Shown: positions 7,416-14,976, numbered from the stretch's first letter. The stretch is 64,000 nt of DNA from Neorhizobium lilium (GCF_004053875.1 NZ_SBIP01000001.1:806001-870000), one strand, 5' to 3'. Numbers and translations: made by a program. Notes: generated by a model not told the origin, from the sequence alone.

Positions 7416-8958
7416 TGTTCAAACTGCATTGGTAAAGCGAAGACTTGGGATTCCGGAAAATGGCGTTCTCCCCTACAATGCATCATGGCACATCTTTCAG
7501 GAACAGACCGCGCGCAATTGCTGCTTCTGCCGGAAGCGGTGGACGATTACGTCGGCCCGGACAATCCGGTCCGCTTCATTGAGGCCTTCGTGGATGGCCT
7601 TGATCTTGCTGCCAGTGGCTTTGTGCGGGTAGCTGCGAAAGAGACGGGTCGTCCGGGTTATGATCCGGCCGATCTTTTGAAGCTCTACGTTTACGGCTAC
7701 ATCAACCGCGTGCGATCCAGCCGCCGGCTGGAGGCGGAGACCCATCGCAACATTGAGGTGATCTGGCTGCTGCGGCACCTAAAGCCGGATTTTCGCACCA
7801 TCGCCGATTTCCGCCGTGTAAACCGGTCGGCCTTTAAGCAGGTGTTCCGGGAATTCGTCATCCTGTGCCGGCAGCTCGATCTGTTCGGACGGGAACTGCT
7901 GGCAGTGGATGGCACGCGCATCAAGGCGGTGAACAGCAAGGATCGCAACTTCACCCGGCGCGCTTTGACGAAATTCATCCACGAAGCCGACGAGAAACTG
8001 GCCGATTATATGGAGCGGCTCGATGAGGGCGATGCGCAAGAGGAAAAAGCCAGCAACAATGGCGGTTCAGGTCCCGGCGATGGCAAACTCGCGGAAAAGA
8101 TTGCGGCAATCAAAGGCAAGCGCGATCGGCACAAGGCGCTGCTGGATGAACTGGACAAGACCGGCGAAGAGCAGATCTCGCTGACCGATCCGGATTCCCG
8201 TGCCATGGCACGCATGACGAAGGTCGGCGTCGGTTACAACATCCAGCTTGCAGTTGATGTGAAGCACAAGCTGATCGCCGAGCAGGAGGTCTGCAATCAG
8301 GTGTTGGACATGGGGCTTCTTGCGCAGACCGTCGAGGCGGCGATGGACACGCTCAGCGTCGACAGAATAGAGGCGGTGGCAGACCGGGGCTACTTCAAGA
8401 TCGAGGACATCGAAGCTTGCGAGAAGGCAGGCATCACCGCCTATGTTCCTAAACCGATCCGCGGTCCGGCCGTGGCCGAGGGGTTCTTCTCCAAAGAGGA
8501 GTTCCGCTACGATCCGGACAAGGACATTTACCTTTGCCCTGCAGACCAGGTGCTCTCACCCCGTCACTTTGGCAAGTCACGCGACAATGTGAAGATCGAC
8601 TACGTCAACCGTGACGCCTGCAAGGCGTGCAGCCTGCGCGAACGCTGCACCAAAAGCTTCCGTCGCGTGTCGCGCCTGGAGAACGAGGCGGTGCTCGACC
8701 GCATGGCATCGCGTCTTGCCGCCCGGCCCGACATTCTGGACCAACGGCGCGAAAGCGTCGAACATCCGTTCGGTACCATAAAACAATGGATGTATCAGGG
8801 CGCGTTCCTGATGCGCAGGTTGGAAAACGTCCGCGGGGAGTTCAGCCTGACGGCGCTGGCCTACAACATTAAAAGAGCCATTACCCTTGTCGGCGTTGCT
8901 GGCCTGATCGCTGGCGTCAGAACATGACAGGCCGCCTACGCATTTTTTTGAACCCAAC
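7416..8958 (+). mobile_element. IS1182-family insertion sequence (ends approximate)
   Basis: One transposase gene (7485-8927) is flanked by short non-coding ends. GTTCAAA occurs at 7418-7424 on the left, and its inverted counterpart TTTGAAC occurs at about 8947-8953 on the right. These may mark terminal inverted repeats, but the match is short and I could not fix the exact ends or a target duplication. The element lies between the start codon of the GNAT gene and repeat B. Confidence 0.55.
7485..8927 (+). CDS. IS1182-family transposase
   Basis: This 480-residue DDE transposase starts with the conserved block GTDRAQLLLLPEAVDDYVGP and PVRFIEAFVDGL. An N-terminal helical DNA-binding part follows (PADLLKLYVYGYINRVRSSR). 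The catalytic core has the first Asp in LLAVDGTRIKAVNS and the second in EAVADRGYFK. A Cys-rich stretch (CKACSLRERCTKSF) precedes the Glu in ESVEHPFGTIKQWM. All three acidic positions are present and the frame is intact, so it may be active. ATG 7485 is chosen over longer starts because upstream residues run into the left end of the element. Confidence 0.92.
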   Translation: MAHLSGTDRAQLLLLPEAVDDYVGPDNPVRFIEAFVDGLDLAASGFVRVAAKETGRPGYDPADLLKLYVYGYINRVRSSRRLEAETHRNIEVIWLLRHLKPDFRTIADFRRVNRSAFKQVFREFVILCRQLDLFGRELLAVDGTRIKAVNSKDRNFTRRALTKFIHEADEKLADYMERLDEGDAQEEKASNNGGSGPGDGKLAEKIAAIKGKRDRHKALLDELDKTGEEQISLTDPDSRAMARMTKVGVGYNIQLAVDVKHKLIAEQEVCNQVLDMGLLAQTVEAAMDTLSVDRIEAVADRGYFKIEDIEACEKAGITAYVPKPIRGPAVAEGFFSKEEFRYDPDKDIYLCPADQVLSPRHFGKSRDNVKIDYVNRDACKACSLRERCTKSFRRVSRLENEAVLDRMASRLAARPDILDQRRESVEHPFGTIKQWMYQGAFLMRRLENVRGEFSLTALAYNIKRAITLVGVAGLIAGVRT

Positions 8959-9074
8959 AACGACGATCAGGCGCTCGTTCATGCCTCCTCGGGGTCTTTT
9001 GGCATCGAGATCAGGAAAATCGCGATCTCTTGAGTTCAGGTACTTATCTGCCGCGTGCCATCATTCATCCCAAT

Positions 9075-9102
9075 AGTTTTTGGACGCTCTGCAGGATTTT
9101 TG
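9075..9102 (-). repeat. 28-bp repeat B, inverted copy of repeat E
   Basis: Read on the minus strand, this segment matches repeat E (6864-6891) at 24 of 28 positions. The plus strand continues into TTTTTGCGACA (9098-9108), the half-site also present in sites A and D. It lies just after the 3' end of the SUKH gene at 9111, so the GNAT gene plus the IS element are bracketed by inverted copies. Confidence 0.55.
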
Positions 9103-9110
9103 CGACAGGG

Positions 9111-9689
9111 TTAAGCGACTTTCCGATCCGGATAGCGCGCCTTTATTTCGTCCTCAGTGCCAAGTTCCCTGATGAAGTCAGTGAAGCTTGGCGCGACATA
9201 GCCGACGTTTTCCCAGCCGTAATTTGCGTGCTTACCAAACACCTGCTGTCGGACATAGGGGAGATACAACACGTTTCCGAAGCTTTCCGGGCGAAGATCG
9301 ATCAGCAGAGTGGAGGAGTTGTCGCGTGTGAGCGGAAGCAGTTCGCGCGATATACGCGGCTTAACGCCTTCGAAAGCCGGATGAGGGTTACAGTAAGCCC
9401 TGATAGCACTGATGGTCAGTTTTGCCCAAGGCACCAAGGAGAGGTCCCCCATGATAACCGACTTTTTCTTGAAATTACACGGGAAGAAATACGCGCCGAC
9501 GTTGATAGAGCCGCCGATGGAAGAATATTGCAGTAAAAACTCCCGATAGTCTTCGGGAATACGTGTTTCCACTAAGCGCTCGATCTCCTTGATGTCCTCT
9601 TTAGTGCTTGGTTGAAAGAAATCTGGACCTCCATTCCTTTGCAATTCCCACATCTTGAAGACCTTCGGGTTGAGGGTTTCTAAATCCAT
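9111..9689 (-). CDS. SMI1/KNR4 (SUKH) family protein
   Basis: This 192-residue cytoplasmic protein has the SUKH pattern: an N-terminal helix with EDIKEIERLVETRIPEDYREF, then LLQYSSIGGSINVGAYFFPC, a beta-rich middle (SSTLLIDLRPESFGNVLYLP) and a final helix (SFTDFIRELGTEDEI). SUKH proteins commonly act as immunity proteins against polymorphic toxins; some have other roles. No toxin gene is visible beside it. Its C-terminal codons (DRKVA) are encoded by the edge of the repeat region at 9111. AT content is higher than in the plasmid backbone, which fits acquisition. Confidence 0.75.
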   Translation of the reverse strand: MDLETLNPKVFKMWELQRNGGPDFFQPSTKEDIKEIERLVETRIPEDYREFLLQYSSIGGSINVGAYFFPCNFKKKSVIMGDLSLVPWAKLTISAIRAYCNPHPAFEGVKPRISRELLPLTRDNSSTLLIDLRPESFGNVLYLPYVRQQVFGKHANYGWENVGYVAPSFTDFIRELGTEDEIKARYPDRKVA

Positions 9690-9734
9690 GATCGTTCCCT
9701 TTATTCAATCATTTCGTCTAAACTATATATCTTA

Positions 9735-9818
9735 TGTCGCGAAACTCCCGAGTTTTGCTCGATATGTTATTCCGATTTTTGCAGCGCTTCAAAATCAGGA
9801 ATTACGCGCAATACGTCA
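9735..9818 (+). repeat. Repeat C between the two SUKH-like genes
   Basis: About 84 bp beginning TGTCGCGAAACTCCCG and ending GTCA. It aligns along its whole length with site D (10521-10601), sharing TGTCGCGAAA-TCCCGA, TTCCGA, TTTTGC, AAT-AGGA-TTA and GTCA. It ends at the base before the stop codon of the second SUKH-like gene (9819). The copy is degenerate, so the duplication is not recent. Confidence 0.5.
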
Positions 9819-10469
9819 TCATGCTCTGTCACGCTCGTCCTGAGTCTTACGAACCCATTGCCAGAATGGGTCGTCCGAGATTTCAACTTCCTCGTTTGGA
9901 AAGTCGCCTAAAATCTCTCTGGCCCTCTCCGGAATCGTGACACCATAGCGATCGGCTAGCCATGCTCGATAGGCGCTGTTGCCGCAAGCTTCAGCGGGAG
10001 GCTCGTCCGGAAAACCTAAGCAATCGCCGCTGATCTCTTGATAACCTATCGCTAGTAGACGAAGGAAATCGAGCGGCGTCCTCCCTAGGAGACAAACCAA
10101 ACCTTCAGAACCGAGGTGGACAATCTGTCGATAACCTTCATCGTCAAGCCAGAACGCAGCATATGAGCCGTCTCCGCCGGTTCGCGCGAAAGGAACGAGC
10201 CGGTGCTCGATATCCGGGACAACGTCACCAAACCAACCTTCGCCGAACTCTCGGGCCTGCCCAGGCGTCGCGATGCGGAAGAGGATTGCGGTGACGCACT
10301 CCGATTGCACATCGTCGTTTGTACCGAGCAGGCCGAGATTGTCTCCAACATAGGCTCCGCTCGGCATGACGAAATCGTTCGTTTCCATCCATTCGAACAA
10401 CGTCAGGAATTCCTCCGGCAAGGGTATAGCGGCTGGCATCCGGTCAGCCATCTTCTTAGCATATTCCAT
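9819..10469 (-). CDS. SUKH-like (SMI1/KNR4-type) protein
   Basis: This 216-residue soluble protein has an N-terminal PLPEEFLTLFEWMETNDFVMP motif and an acidic, aromatic-rich body (DGSYAAFWLDDEGYRQIVHL, LGRTPLDFLRLLAIGYQEIS). The overall pattern resembles large SUKH-superfamily proteins of proteobacteria, but the match is weaker than for the neighbour. An upstream TTG would add 42 residues encoded by repeat D, so I use ATG 10469. It could be an immunity protein; no partner toxin is seen. Confidence 0.55.
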   Translation of the reverse strand: MEYAKKMADRMPAAIPLPEEFLTLFEWMETNDFVMPSGAYVGDNLGLLGTNDDVQSECVTAILFRIATPGQAREFGEGWFGDVVPDIEHRLVPFARTGGDGSYAAFWLDDEGYRQIVHLGSEGLVCLLGRTPLDFLRLLAIGYQEISGDCLGFPDEPPAEACGNSAYRAWLADRYGVTIPERAREILGDFPNEEVEISDDPFWQWVRKTQDERDRA

Positions 10470-10520
10470 CCGATGCTTCTCCCGATTGTGCCGGGTTAAG
10501 ATACCGCCGCCCACGACCCT

Positions 10521-10601
10521 TGTCGCGAAAATCCCGATTAAAGCGAGACTTGTTTTTCCGACTTTTGCGACGTCGCAGAATAAGGAGTTATGCACATGTC
10601 A
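10521..10601 (+). repeat. Repeat D, right end of the repeat-bounded array
   Basis: This segment begins TGTCGCGAAAATC and carries TTTTGCGACG at 10563-10572. Bases 10521-10571 match site A (5327-5378) over about 37 of 52 positions, and the whole 81 bp aligns with repeat C. It sits just upstream of the second SUKH-like gene, and no further copy was found to the right before repC. Confidence 0.6.
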
Positions 10602-10963
10602 CAATGGCAGATGCTGGCGCAAATCTGTTAGGCGGTCGCTGTCCAACTCCTTTAGTCGGTTTCGGACAGCAGCCGCTCAATTCGCAGCCATATTTTTAGC
10701 TTCGGCATCATGCGCCAGCCGTTTCATCATACCATTGATGACACTGGATTGAATCCAATTTCCACGTCCCGGAAGAAAGTTGCCAGCCGGAAACTCTAAC
10801 AGCGAGGAAAAAATATCACCGTACTATCAGTCGCTTCATGCTCCGATCGTTAGAAAAAATGACACCTCGCCGCGGCTCGGAATAGAACGGCTAGAGTGGT
10901 AAATTCGACAAAGCTCCTCTCCGGCGTATGGCGTTCTGCAGCGTCTTTTCTTTCAACTGTCAT
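10602..10963. other. Region downstream of repC with a parS-like site and a possible gene remnant
   Basis: No convincing gene lies here. On the minus strand 10677-10823 is an open stretch without a start codon. Its translation (ending MKRLAHDAEAKNMAAN) looks protein-like and could be the end of a lost gene. A parS-like 16-mer at 10779-10794 lies inside it. The rest shows no feature I can name. Confidence 0.3.
10779..10794 (-). promoter_or_regulatory. Candidate parS centromere site downstream of repC
   Basis: On the minus strand the sequence is GTTTCCGGCTGGCAAC. It fits the repABC-type parS pattern GTT-N4-GC-N4-AAC and is identical to the copy inside repB at 13256-13271. Six of its eight base pairs are symmetric. 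A RepB (ParB-like) protein would bind here for partition. Confidence 0.6.
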
Positions 10964-12178
10964 TTACGCCGATCTCTTTCCGGCTTCACCGTTCAATCGC
11001 AGCAGTGCCATGACCATCGGTCCAAGGGAAAACTCGCCACGCCCCGCCCGGTTGGTGAGATCACGCAGATAGCCACCGGCGGAATTGATGTGCCCTGCCC
11101 TCTCCAGGATACAGGCAATCGCAACCGCTGCATTTTCAGGCCCCATGGTTTCGCAGGCCTCCTGGTAGGCGGACGGGCTGACGCCCAGCATCGATCTCAC
11201 CACGATCGCGGCCGACATGAGATCGCGCCAACCACCCACAGCGCCTGCCGGTCCATAGTCGATAATCTGCGGGCATGCCTTCAGCACTACACCCAGAGGA
11301 AAGGCCTTCCGCGTCTCAGTGTCAGGCCCGCGTCTCTGGCTCGGCTTTCCGCCCTGCTCTTTTTCAGAGCTAGGTTCAAGTTCATGTAAGGATTCGGATT
11401 TTGAATTCTGTGTGTGCTGCTCAATATGAGCAGCATTGGTGCTATTAAATTCTGAATTCGACTGAGTATCCAACAGATTAAGGATTTCCTCGCGAAGAAG
11501 CTCAAGTTCATCGAGGATGCTGGCGACGTCGGCGAGGGTTGGGGACCGTGGAATGCAGGCAACGAGATCGATGTACATCGCCTCGATCGCCATCCAGTCG
11601 CCGTCCGCCCCCTCCTCTATCGCAGCAGTGATAAGCTTGCGGACATCCCGGCGGCAGATTGTCAGGTTCTCCTTGGCCTTACGGAATGCCGACCGAGCAG
11701 CGACGACCTTTTGCGCGATGACAGCAAGCTCTTCAGACCGGGCAAGAATTGGCGAAAGGTCGAAGCCAAACGCATTCTCGATCTCGCCGGCACCATTCTT
11801 CCGCGCATACCGCTTGCCGTTGGCACTATCCTTGCGGACGATAAGGCCAGCATCGACCAGAAGCGCGAGATGCCGACGCAGCGTGGCCCCTGCCATACCG
11901 TGGGCTCGAAGGATTAATTGCGCGTTTGACGGAAACACCACGAGCTGCGCGTCCTGGCGCAACTCGTTTTCCGGGTAGAAGCTCAAGAGCGCGTCGAGAA
12001 CAGCCAGGCTGTTCGACTGCAGGCCGAGTTCTTCTCTCGCTTCCGAGGCATCACGGAAGACTTTCCATTTCTCGACCGTTTTCCCGGCCTTGATATCGTT
12101 TGTGGCCACTTGCCGCTTCACCAAGGCGAGCGTCATCGGCCGCCGCCCAAAGGGCGTCGTCACACTTCCTGTCTGCAT
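10964..12178 (-). CDS. repC: Plasmid replication initiator RepC
   Basis: This 404-residue initiator of repABC plasmids is third in the repA-repB-repC operon. It shows the family N-terminus (TTPFGRRPMTLALVKRQV), a winged-helix DNA-binding part (LRAHGMAGATLRRHLALLVD) and the conserved C-terminal region (YGPAGAVGGWRDLMSAAIVV, AGGYLRDLTNRAGRGEFSLG). The oriV of such plasmids usually lies inside repC. The ORF can extend to GTG 12187, but ATG 12178 has an AAGGTGAAAG ribosome site in front. Translation is probably limited by the counter-transcribed RNA encoded in the repB-repC gap. Confidence 0.97.
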   Translation of the reverse strand: MQTGSVTTPFGRRPMTLALVKRQVATNDIKAGKTVEKWKVFRDASEAREELGLQSNSLAVLDALLSFYPENELRQDAQLVVFPSNAQLILRAHGMAGATLRRHLALLVDAGLIVRKDSANGKRYARKNGAGEIENAFGFDLSPILARSEELAVIAQKVVAARSAFRKAKENLTICRRDVRKLITAAIEEGADGDWMAIEAMYIDLVACIPRSPTLADVASILDELELLREEILNLLDTQSNSEFNSTNAAHIEQHTQNSKSESLHELEPSSEKEQGGKPSQRRGPDTETRKAFPLGVVLKACPQIIDYGPAGAVGGWRDLMSAAIVVRSMLGVSPSAYQEACETMGPENAAVAIACILERAGHINSAGGYLRDLTNRAGRGEFSLGPMVMALLRLNGEAGKRSA

Positions 12179-12264
12179 TTCTTTCACCTTTCAAAAGGCA
12201 AAGAAAAGGCTACGCCAGGACGGCGTTGACTCTTGACTGGGATTCCGGGAAATGCGATTCTCTA

Positions 12265-12318
12265 AGCGACCAAACTGAGAGAGGCCTTCTGGAACACCGT
12301 TTCGGAGGGCTTTTTCTT
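12265..12318 (+). ncRNA. Counter-transcribed RNA (incompatibility RNA) in the repB-repC gap
   Basis: In repABC plasmids a small antisense RNA is made from the strand opposite repABC in the repB-repC gap, and it inhibits RepC synthesis. Here the plus strand has TTGACT at 12233-12238, a 17-base spacer and GATTCT at 12256-12261 as a possible promoter. A stem-loop with a T-run at 12284-12315 is a good terminator. The 5' end given is an estimate. Confidence 0.7.
12284..12315 (+). terminator. Rho-independent terminator of the counter-transcribed RNA
   Basis: GCCTTCT (12284-12290) pairs with GGAGGGC (12304-12310), including G-U pairs, and is followed by TTTTT at 12311-12315. The direction is opposite to repABC. 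Confidence 0.65.
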
Positions 12319-12352
12319 TGCGCTATCGTTCCTTTCCTGTTTGCGATTCGCC

Positions 12353-13312
12353 CTACTGCTTCGACCTCTTGAACGAAGCGTAGATCTCTGGGAGAGCCGA
12401 CATCAGGTAGTCCGCAAAATCCGGAGCGGCCTTTTTGTCGATCATTAAAGTCAGCGTACGCTTATCTTGCTTGTAACGAGCGGCCTTGGTGCCGTCCTCA
12501 GCTTTCCAAACTTCCGCTTCAGTCTTCAATGCCTTTGTCTTCTTAGGGGTGACAGCTTCGAATACTCGAGCGAAACGCTCGTCAGAATTCAAGCTTTTCA
12601 CCGCATCGTCATTGAGTAACGTACGGGCAGTTTCGGAAGCGCCATCTTGTCCCAGACGGCCTGACAATTCGTACCAACGGTCCCGACCGGTTTTAGGGGC
12701 CGCGCCGATCAAGCGGATAATATCTGCTGGAAGCTGTTTGGCGGCCTGGATCAACCGGGAAAGATTGCTTTTATCAACCGCAAGCGCCGCCATGATGACC
12801 GGCCGCTGAAATCCACCGGCTTCAAGCTCTGCGGCGTATAGGGCGCGCTCAATAAATGAAAGATCCTGCCGAGCACTGTTCTCTTGCCCTTGCGCCAGAA
12901 CCAACTCGTCATCCGACAAGGTGCGAACTGCAGCCTTCACTTGGATGCCGGCAGCCTTCACTGCTCTTAGGCGTCGGCGCCCGTAGGCAATCTGGTATCG
13001 ACCTTCAACAGACGGGTGAGGGCGCACGAGGATGGGGACCTGCTGACCGTGCTCTTTTATGTTACGAGCGAACTCTTCGAACTGCTCGGGAGACTCTTCC
13101 AACCGGTCCGCCACGAGCGGCGCGTCAATGAGATCCGGATCGAGCTCCGTAAGCGACTGAGACTTCAAAAGCTCGATGGAGCGCGAAACAGCACCTATCG
13201 CCCCACGTGGGGAATACTGCGGAGTGGCAGCATCCTGCGCGGCAATGTTGTCGGAGTTTCCGGCTGGCAACTTTGGTCCAGCGAGATCGGATAGCAGGTG
13301 TTTTCTAGCCAT
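12353..13312 (-). CDS. repB: Plasmid partition protein RepB (ParB-like)
   Basis: This 319-residue centromere-binding protein is the second gene of repABC. The N-terminal ParB/nuclease-like domain is clear: ESPEQFEEFARNIKEHGQQV, PILVRPHPSVEGRYQIAYG, then RRRLRAVKAAG. A helix-turn-helix follows around residues 175-195 (MAALAVDKSNLSRLIQAAKQ). The C-terminal part should dimerise. It should bind parS and work with the RepA ATPase. A candidate parS lies inside this gene at 13256-13271 and a degenerate copy lies in the repA-repB gap. Confidence 0.96.
   Translation of the reverse strand: MARKHLLSDLAGPKLPAGNSDNIAAQDAATPQYSPRGAIGAVSRSIELLKSQSLTELDPDLIDAPLVADRLEESPEQFEEFARNIKEHGQQVPILVRPHPSVEGRYQIAYGRRRLRAVKAAGIQVKAAVRTLSDDELVLAQGQENSARQDLSFIERALYAAELEAGGFQRPVIMAALAVDKSNLSRLIQAAKQLPADIIRLIGAAPKTGRDRWYELSGRLGQDGASETARTLLNDDAVKSLNSDERFARVFEAVTPKKTKALKTEAEVWKAEDGTKAARYKQDKRTLTLMIDKKAAPDFADYLMSALPEIYASFKRSKQ
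13256..13271 (+). promoter_or_regulatory. Candidate parS inside the 5' end of repB
   Basis: GTTTCCGGCTGGCAAC fits GTT-N4-GC-N4-AAC and is identical, on the opposite strand, to 10779-10794. In the coding sense it falls within the LPAGN codons of RepB. Confidence 0.6.
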
Positions 13313-13367
13313 TAGTAGCCCCCTCGGGTGTCGAGGTTGCCACCCTAAAATGAGCGGCTTCTCGAAA

Positions 13368-13383
13368 GTTTCCGGCTGACAGC
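13368..13383 (+). promoter_or_regulatory. Degenerate parS-like site in the repA-repB gap
   Basis: GTTTCCGGCTGACAGC differs from the repB-internal site at two of 16 positions, one of which breaks the terminal AAC. It lies in the 102-bp gap between repA and repB, the classical place for parS in this plasmid class. Confidence 0.4.
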
Positions 13384-13414
13384 TTTTGCGCTTTTACGCG
13401 AGATGCAAGCGACC

Positions 13415-14611
13415 TCATTTGCGCCCCCATGCACTTTGAATGAGCTGTGCGATTTCAGTATTCACGTTGTCGAGCGATTCCATCGCGCGGTCGTAGGTGG
13501 CGCGTGTAAACTGGTCACGGCTGACCTCATAAAGCGTCTGCTTGGTTATCCCGGCGTCGGAAATAGCCGTGCTTTTCAACATTGGATGATTTAGGACATG
13601 GGCACCGAACATTGTCCTCATAAACGACACCATCTGGTTCTGAGGACCATCACCGGGCTCGTAGCGAGTGACAAGGTACCGCATCCAGTCGTAGTTCATG
13701 CTTCCGCCTGCATCCGCGACGACGCTTAGCAATTCCGACGTCATCAAAAGAAACTGGCACATCGACATGACGTCCAGCATTTGCGGATGAACCGTGACGA
13801 GAACGGCGGTCGCTGCACACAGAGCGGAAATGGTGAGAAAGCCAAGCTGTGGAGGGCAGTCCACGACGACGACATCGTAGTCGTCCGCGACTGACGCAAT
13901 CGCGTCGTCCATGCGCGTGAAGAAGATGTTCTTCCGATCGTTCGAGCCTAAGACTTTTGCCGTATCGTGCTCGAACTCCATCAGCTCAAGGTTGCCTGGC
14001 ACCAGATCGAGGTTGGCAAAGTAGGTCTTCTTGATCACGTCTTTCAACGGACGACGTTCAGCGTCATAACGCATCGCACCGTACAGCGTCTCATTGTCCT
14101 TTACGTCGAACTCCGGCTGAAACCCGTGTAGTGCCGACATGCTCGCCTGCGGATCTAGATCGATGGCAAGAACACGATAACCGTTCAGGGCTAGATATTG
14201 CGCCAGGTGCGCTGCTGTCGTCGTCTTTCCGCTGCCACCTTTGAAGTTGACAACCGTTATGACCTGCAAATGCTCTTTGCCCGAGCGTTTGGGTGAGTAG
14301 CGGCGATCGTTCTTCCCGGTTAAATCGAGGTATTCGCGGAGGGCCTGAATCGTTTCGACCGTATAGGAGCGGCGATTGTTGTTGCCAATTTCCGGCTGCG
14401 GACCTTTCCCTTCGATCGAGAGGTGACGAAGGTATCCATCGTTGACACCGATAAGCTTTGCAGCTTCGGTCGAGGAGAAGGAGCGCAAAGTTTTGCGCGC
14501 CTCTGGCGGATACAACTTCACACGATGTTCGTGCAAGGCACCGGAGAGATCTCGCGCGTGGGCAGCGATCAGTTTATGAATAGCCTTTTGCAGCTGAGCC
14601 GGATTTTCCAC
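13415..14611 (-). CDS. repA: Plasmid partition ATPase RepA (ParA-like)
   Basis: This is a ParA-type Walker ATPase of about 398 residues and the first gene of repABC. It positions plasmid copies with RepB and represses its own operon. An N-terminal helix-turn-helix region (SSTEAAKLIGVNDGYLRHLS) precedes the deviant Walker A motif VNFKGGSGKTTTAAHLAQYL at about residue 125. Walker A-prime is VLAIDLDPQASMSAL, and Walker B is DYDVVVVDCPPQLGFL. The frame can extend to GTG 14650. GTG 14611 has a GAGAGGAAG ribosome site, so I prefer it. An inverted repeat and two tra boxes lie upstream. Confidence 0.96.
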   Translation of the reverse strand: MENPAQLQKAIHKLIAAHARDLSGALHEHRVKLYPPEARKTLRSFSSTEAAKLIGVNDGYLRHLSIEGKGPQPEIGNNNRRSYTVETIQALREYLDLTGKNDRRYSPKRSGKEHLQVITVVNFKGGSGKTTTAAHLAQYLALNGYRVLAIDLDPQASMSALHGFQPEFDVKDNETLYGAMRYDAERRPLKDVIKKTYFANLDLVPGNLELMEFEHDTAKVLGSNDRKNIFFTRMDDAIASVADDYDVVVVDCPPQLGFLTISALCAATAVLVTVHPQMLDVMSMCQFLLMTSELLSVVADAGGSMNYDWMRYLVTRYEPGDGPQNQMVSFMRTMFGAHVLNHPMLKSTAISDAGITKQTLYEVSRDQFTRATYDRAMESLDNVNTEIAQLIQSAWGRK

Positions 14612-14627
14612 GACTTCCTCTCGTACA

Positions 14628-14662
14628 CACGGTAATTTTCGTAAACACACCTATTTACCGTG
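14628..14662. promoter_or_regulatory. Inverted repeat upstream of repA (possible RepA operator)
   Basis: CACGGTAA (14628-14635) and TTACCGTG (14655-14662) are exact inverted repeats with a 19-base spacer just upstream of the chosen repA start. RepA with RepB is known to repress repABC transcription by binding the promoter region. This symmetry is a candidate operator. Confidence 0.45.
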
Positions 14663-14810
14663 GATAGGACAACCGATTCCACTACGTTTTGCAAGGTATT
14701 TAAAGTTAATCAATAGTTAATGCGTTTCTGAAGAATTTCTGTTGCGCCACGATTAGTCCAATCTTATTCGCCAGTTAGACCCGTTTAAGCTGTTACGGGA
14801 AGTGGACGGA

Positions 14811-14828
14811 AAATGCAGATCTGCAGAA
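14811..14828. promoter_or_regulatory. TraR-box-like palindrome I (repABC side)
   Basis: The palindromic core TGCAGATCTGCA (14814-14825) is the core of the 18-bp tra box of Ti plasmids. It lies about 200 bases upstream of repA and 83 bases before box II. Its position suits quorum-dependent activation of repABC copy number. Confidence 0.7.
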
Positions 14829-14900
14829 TAAGGCAGTTGTTTTGCACACGTCTAGCGGCACTCTGAGGGTTGGTTGTCGCCACGGCTCGGTAGAATCACC

Positions 14901-14918
14901 GTCTGCAGATCTGCAGAT
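14901..14918. promoter_or_regulatory. TraR-box-like palindrome II (traI side)
   Basis: GTCTGCAGATCTGCAGAT contains the perfect palindrome CTGCAGATCTGCAG. Its centre is about 67 bases upstream of the traI start codon, as expected for TraR activation of the traI-trb operon. Confidence 0.8.
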
Positions 14919-14976
14919 AGCCACACGCCTTTTCAGATGATCTTTCTCCGGCATGTCCACGTCATGCGGAGTCACA

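Noticed and set aside
5285..10601. Possible integron with attC sites
   Set aside because: The repeats lack the R/L box pattern (GTTRRRY / RYYYAAC) and the recombinase lacks the integron-integrase-specific features I would expect. I keep the looser term cassette-like array.
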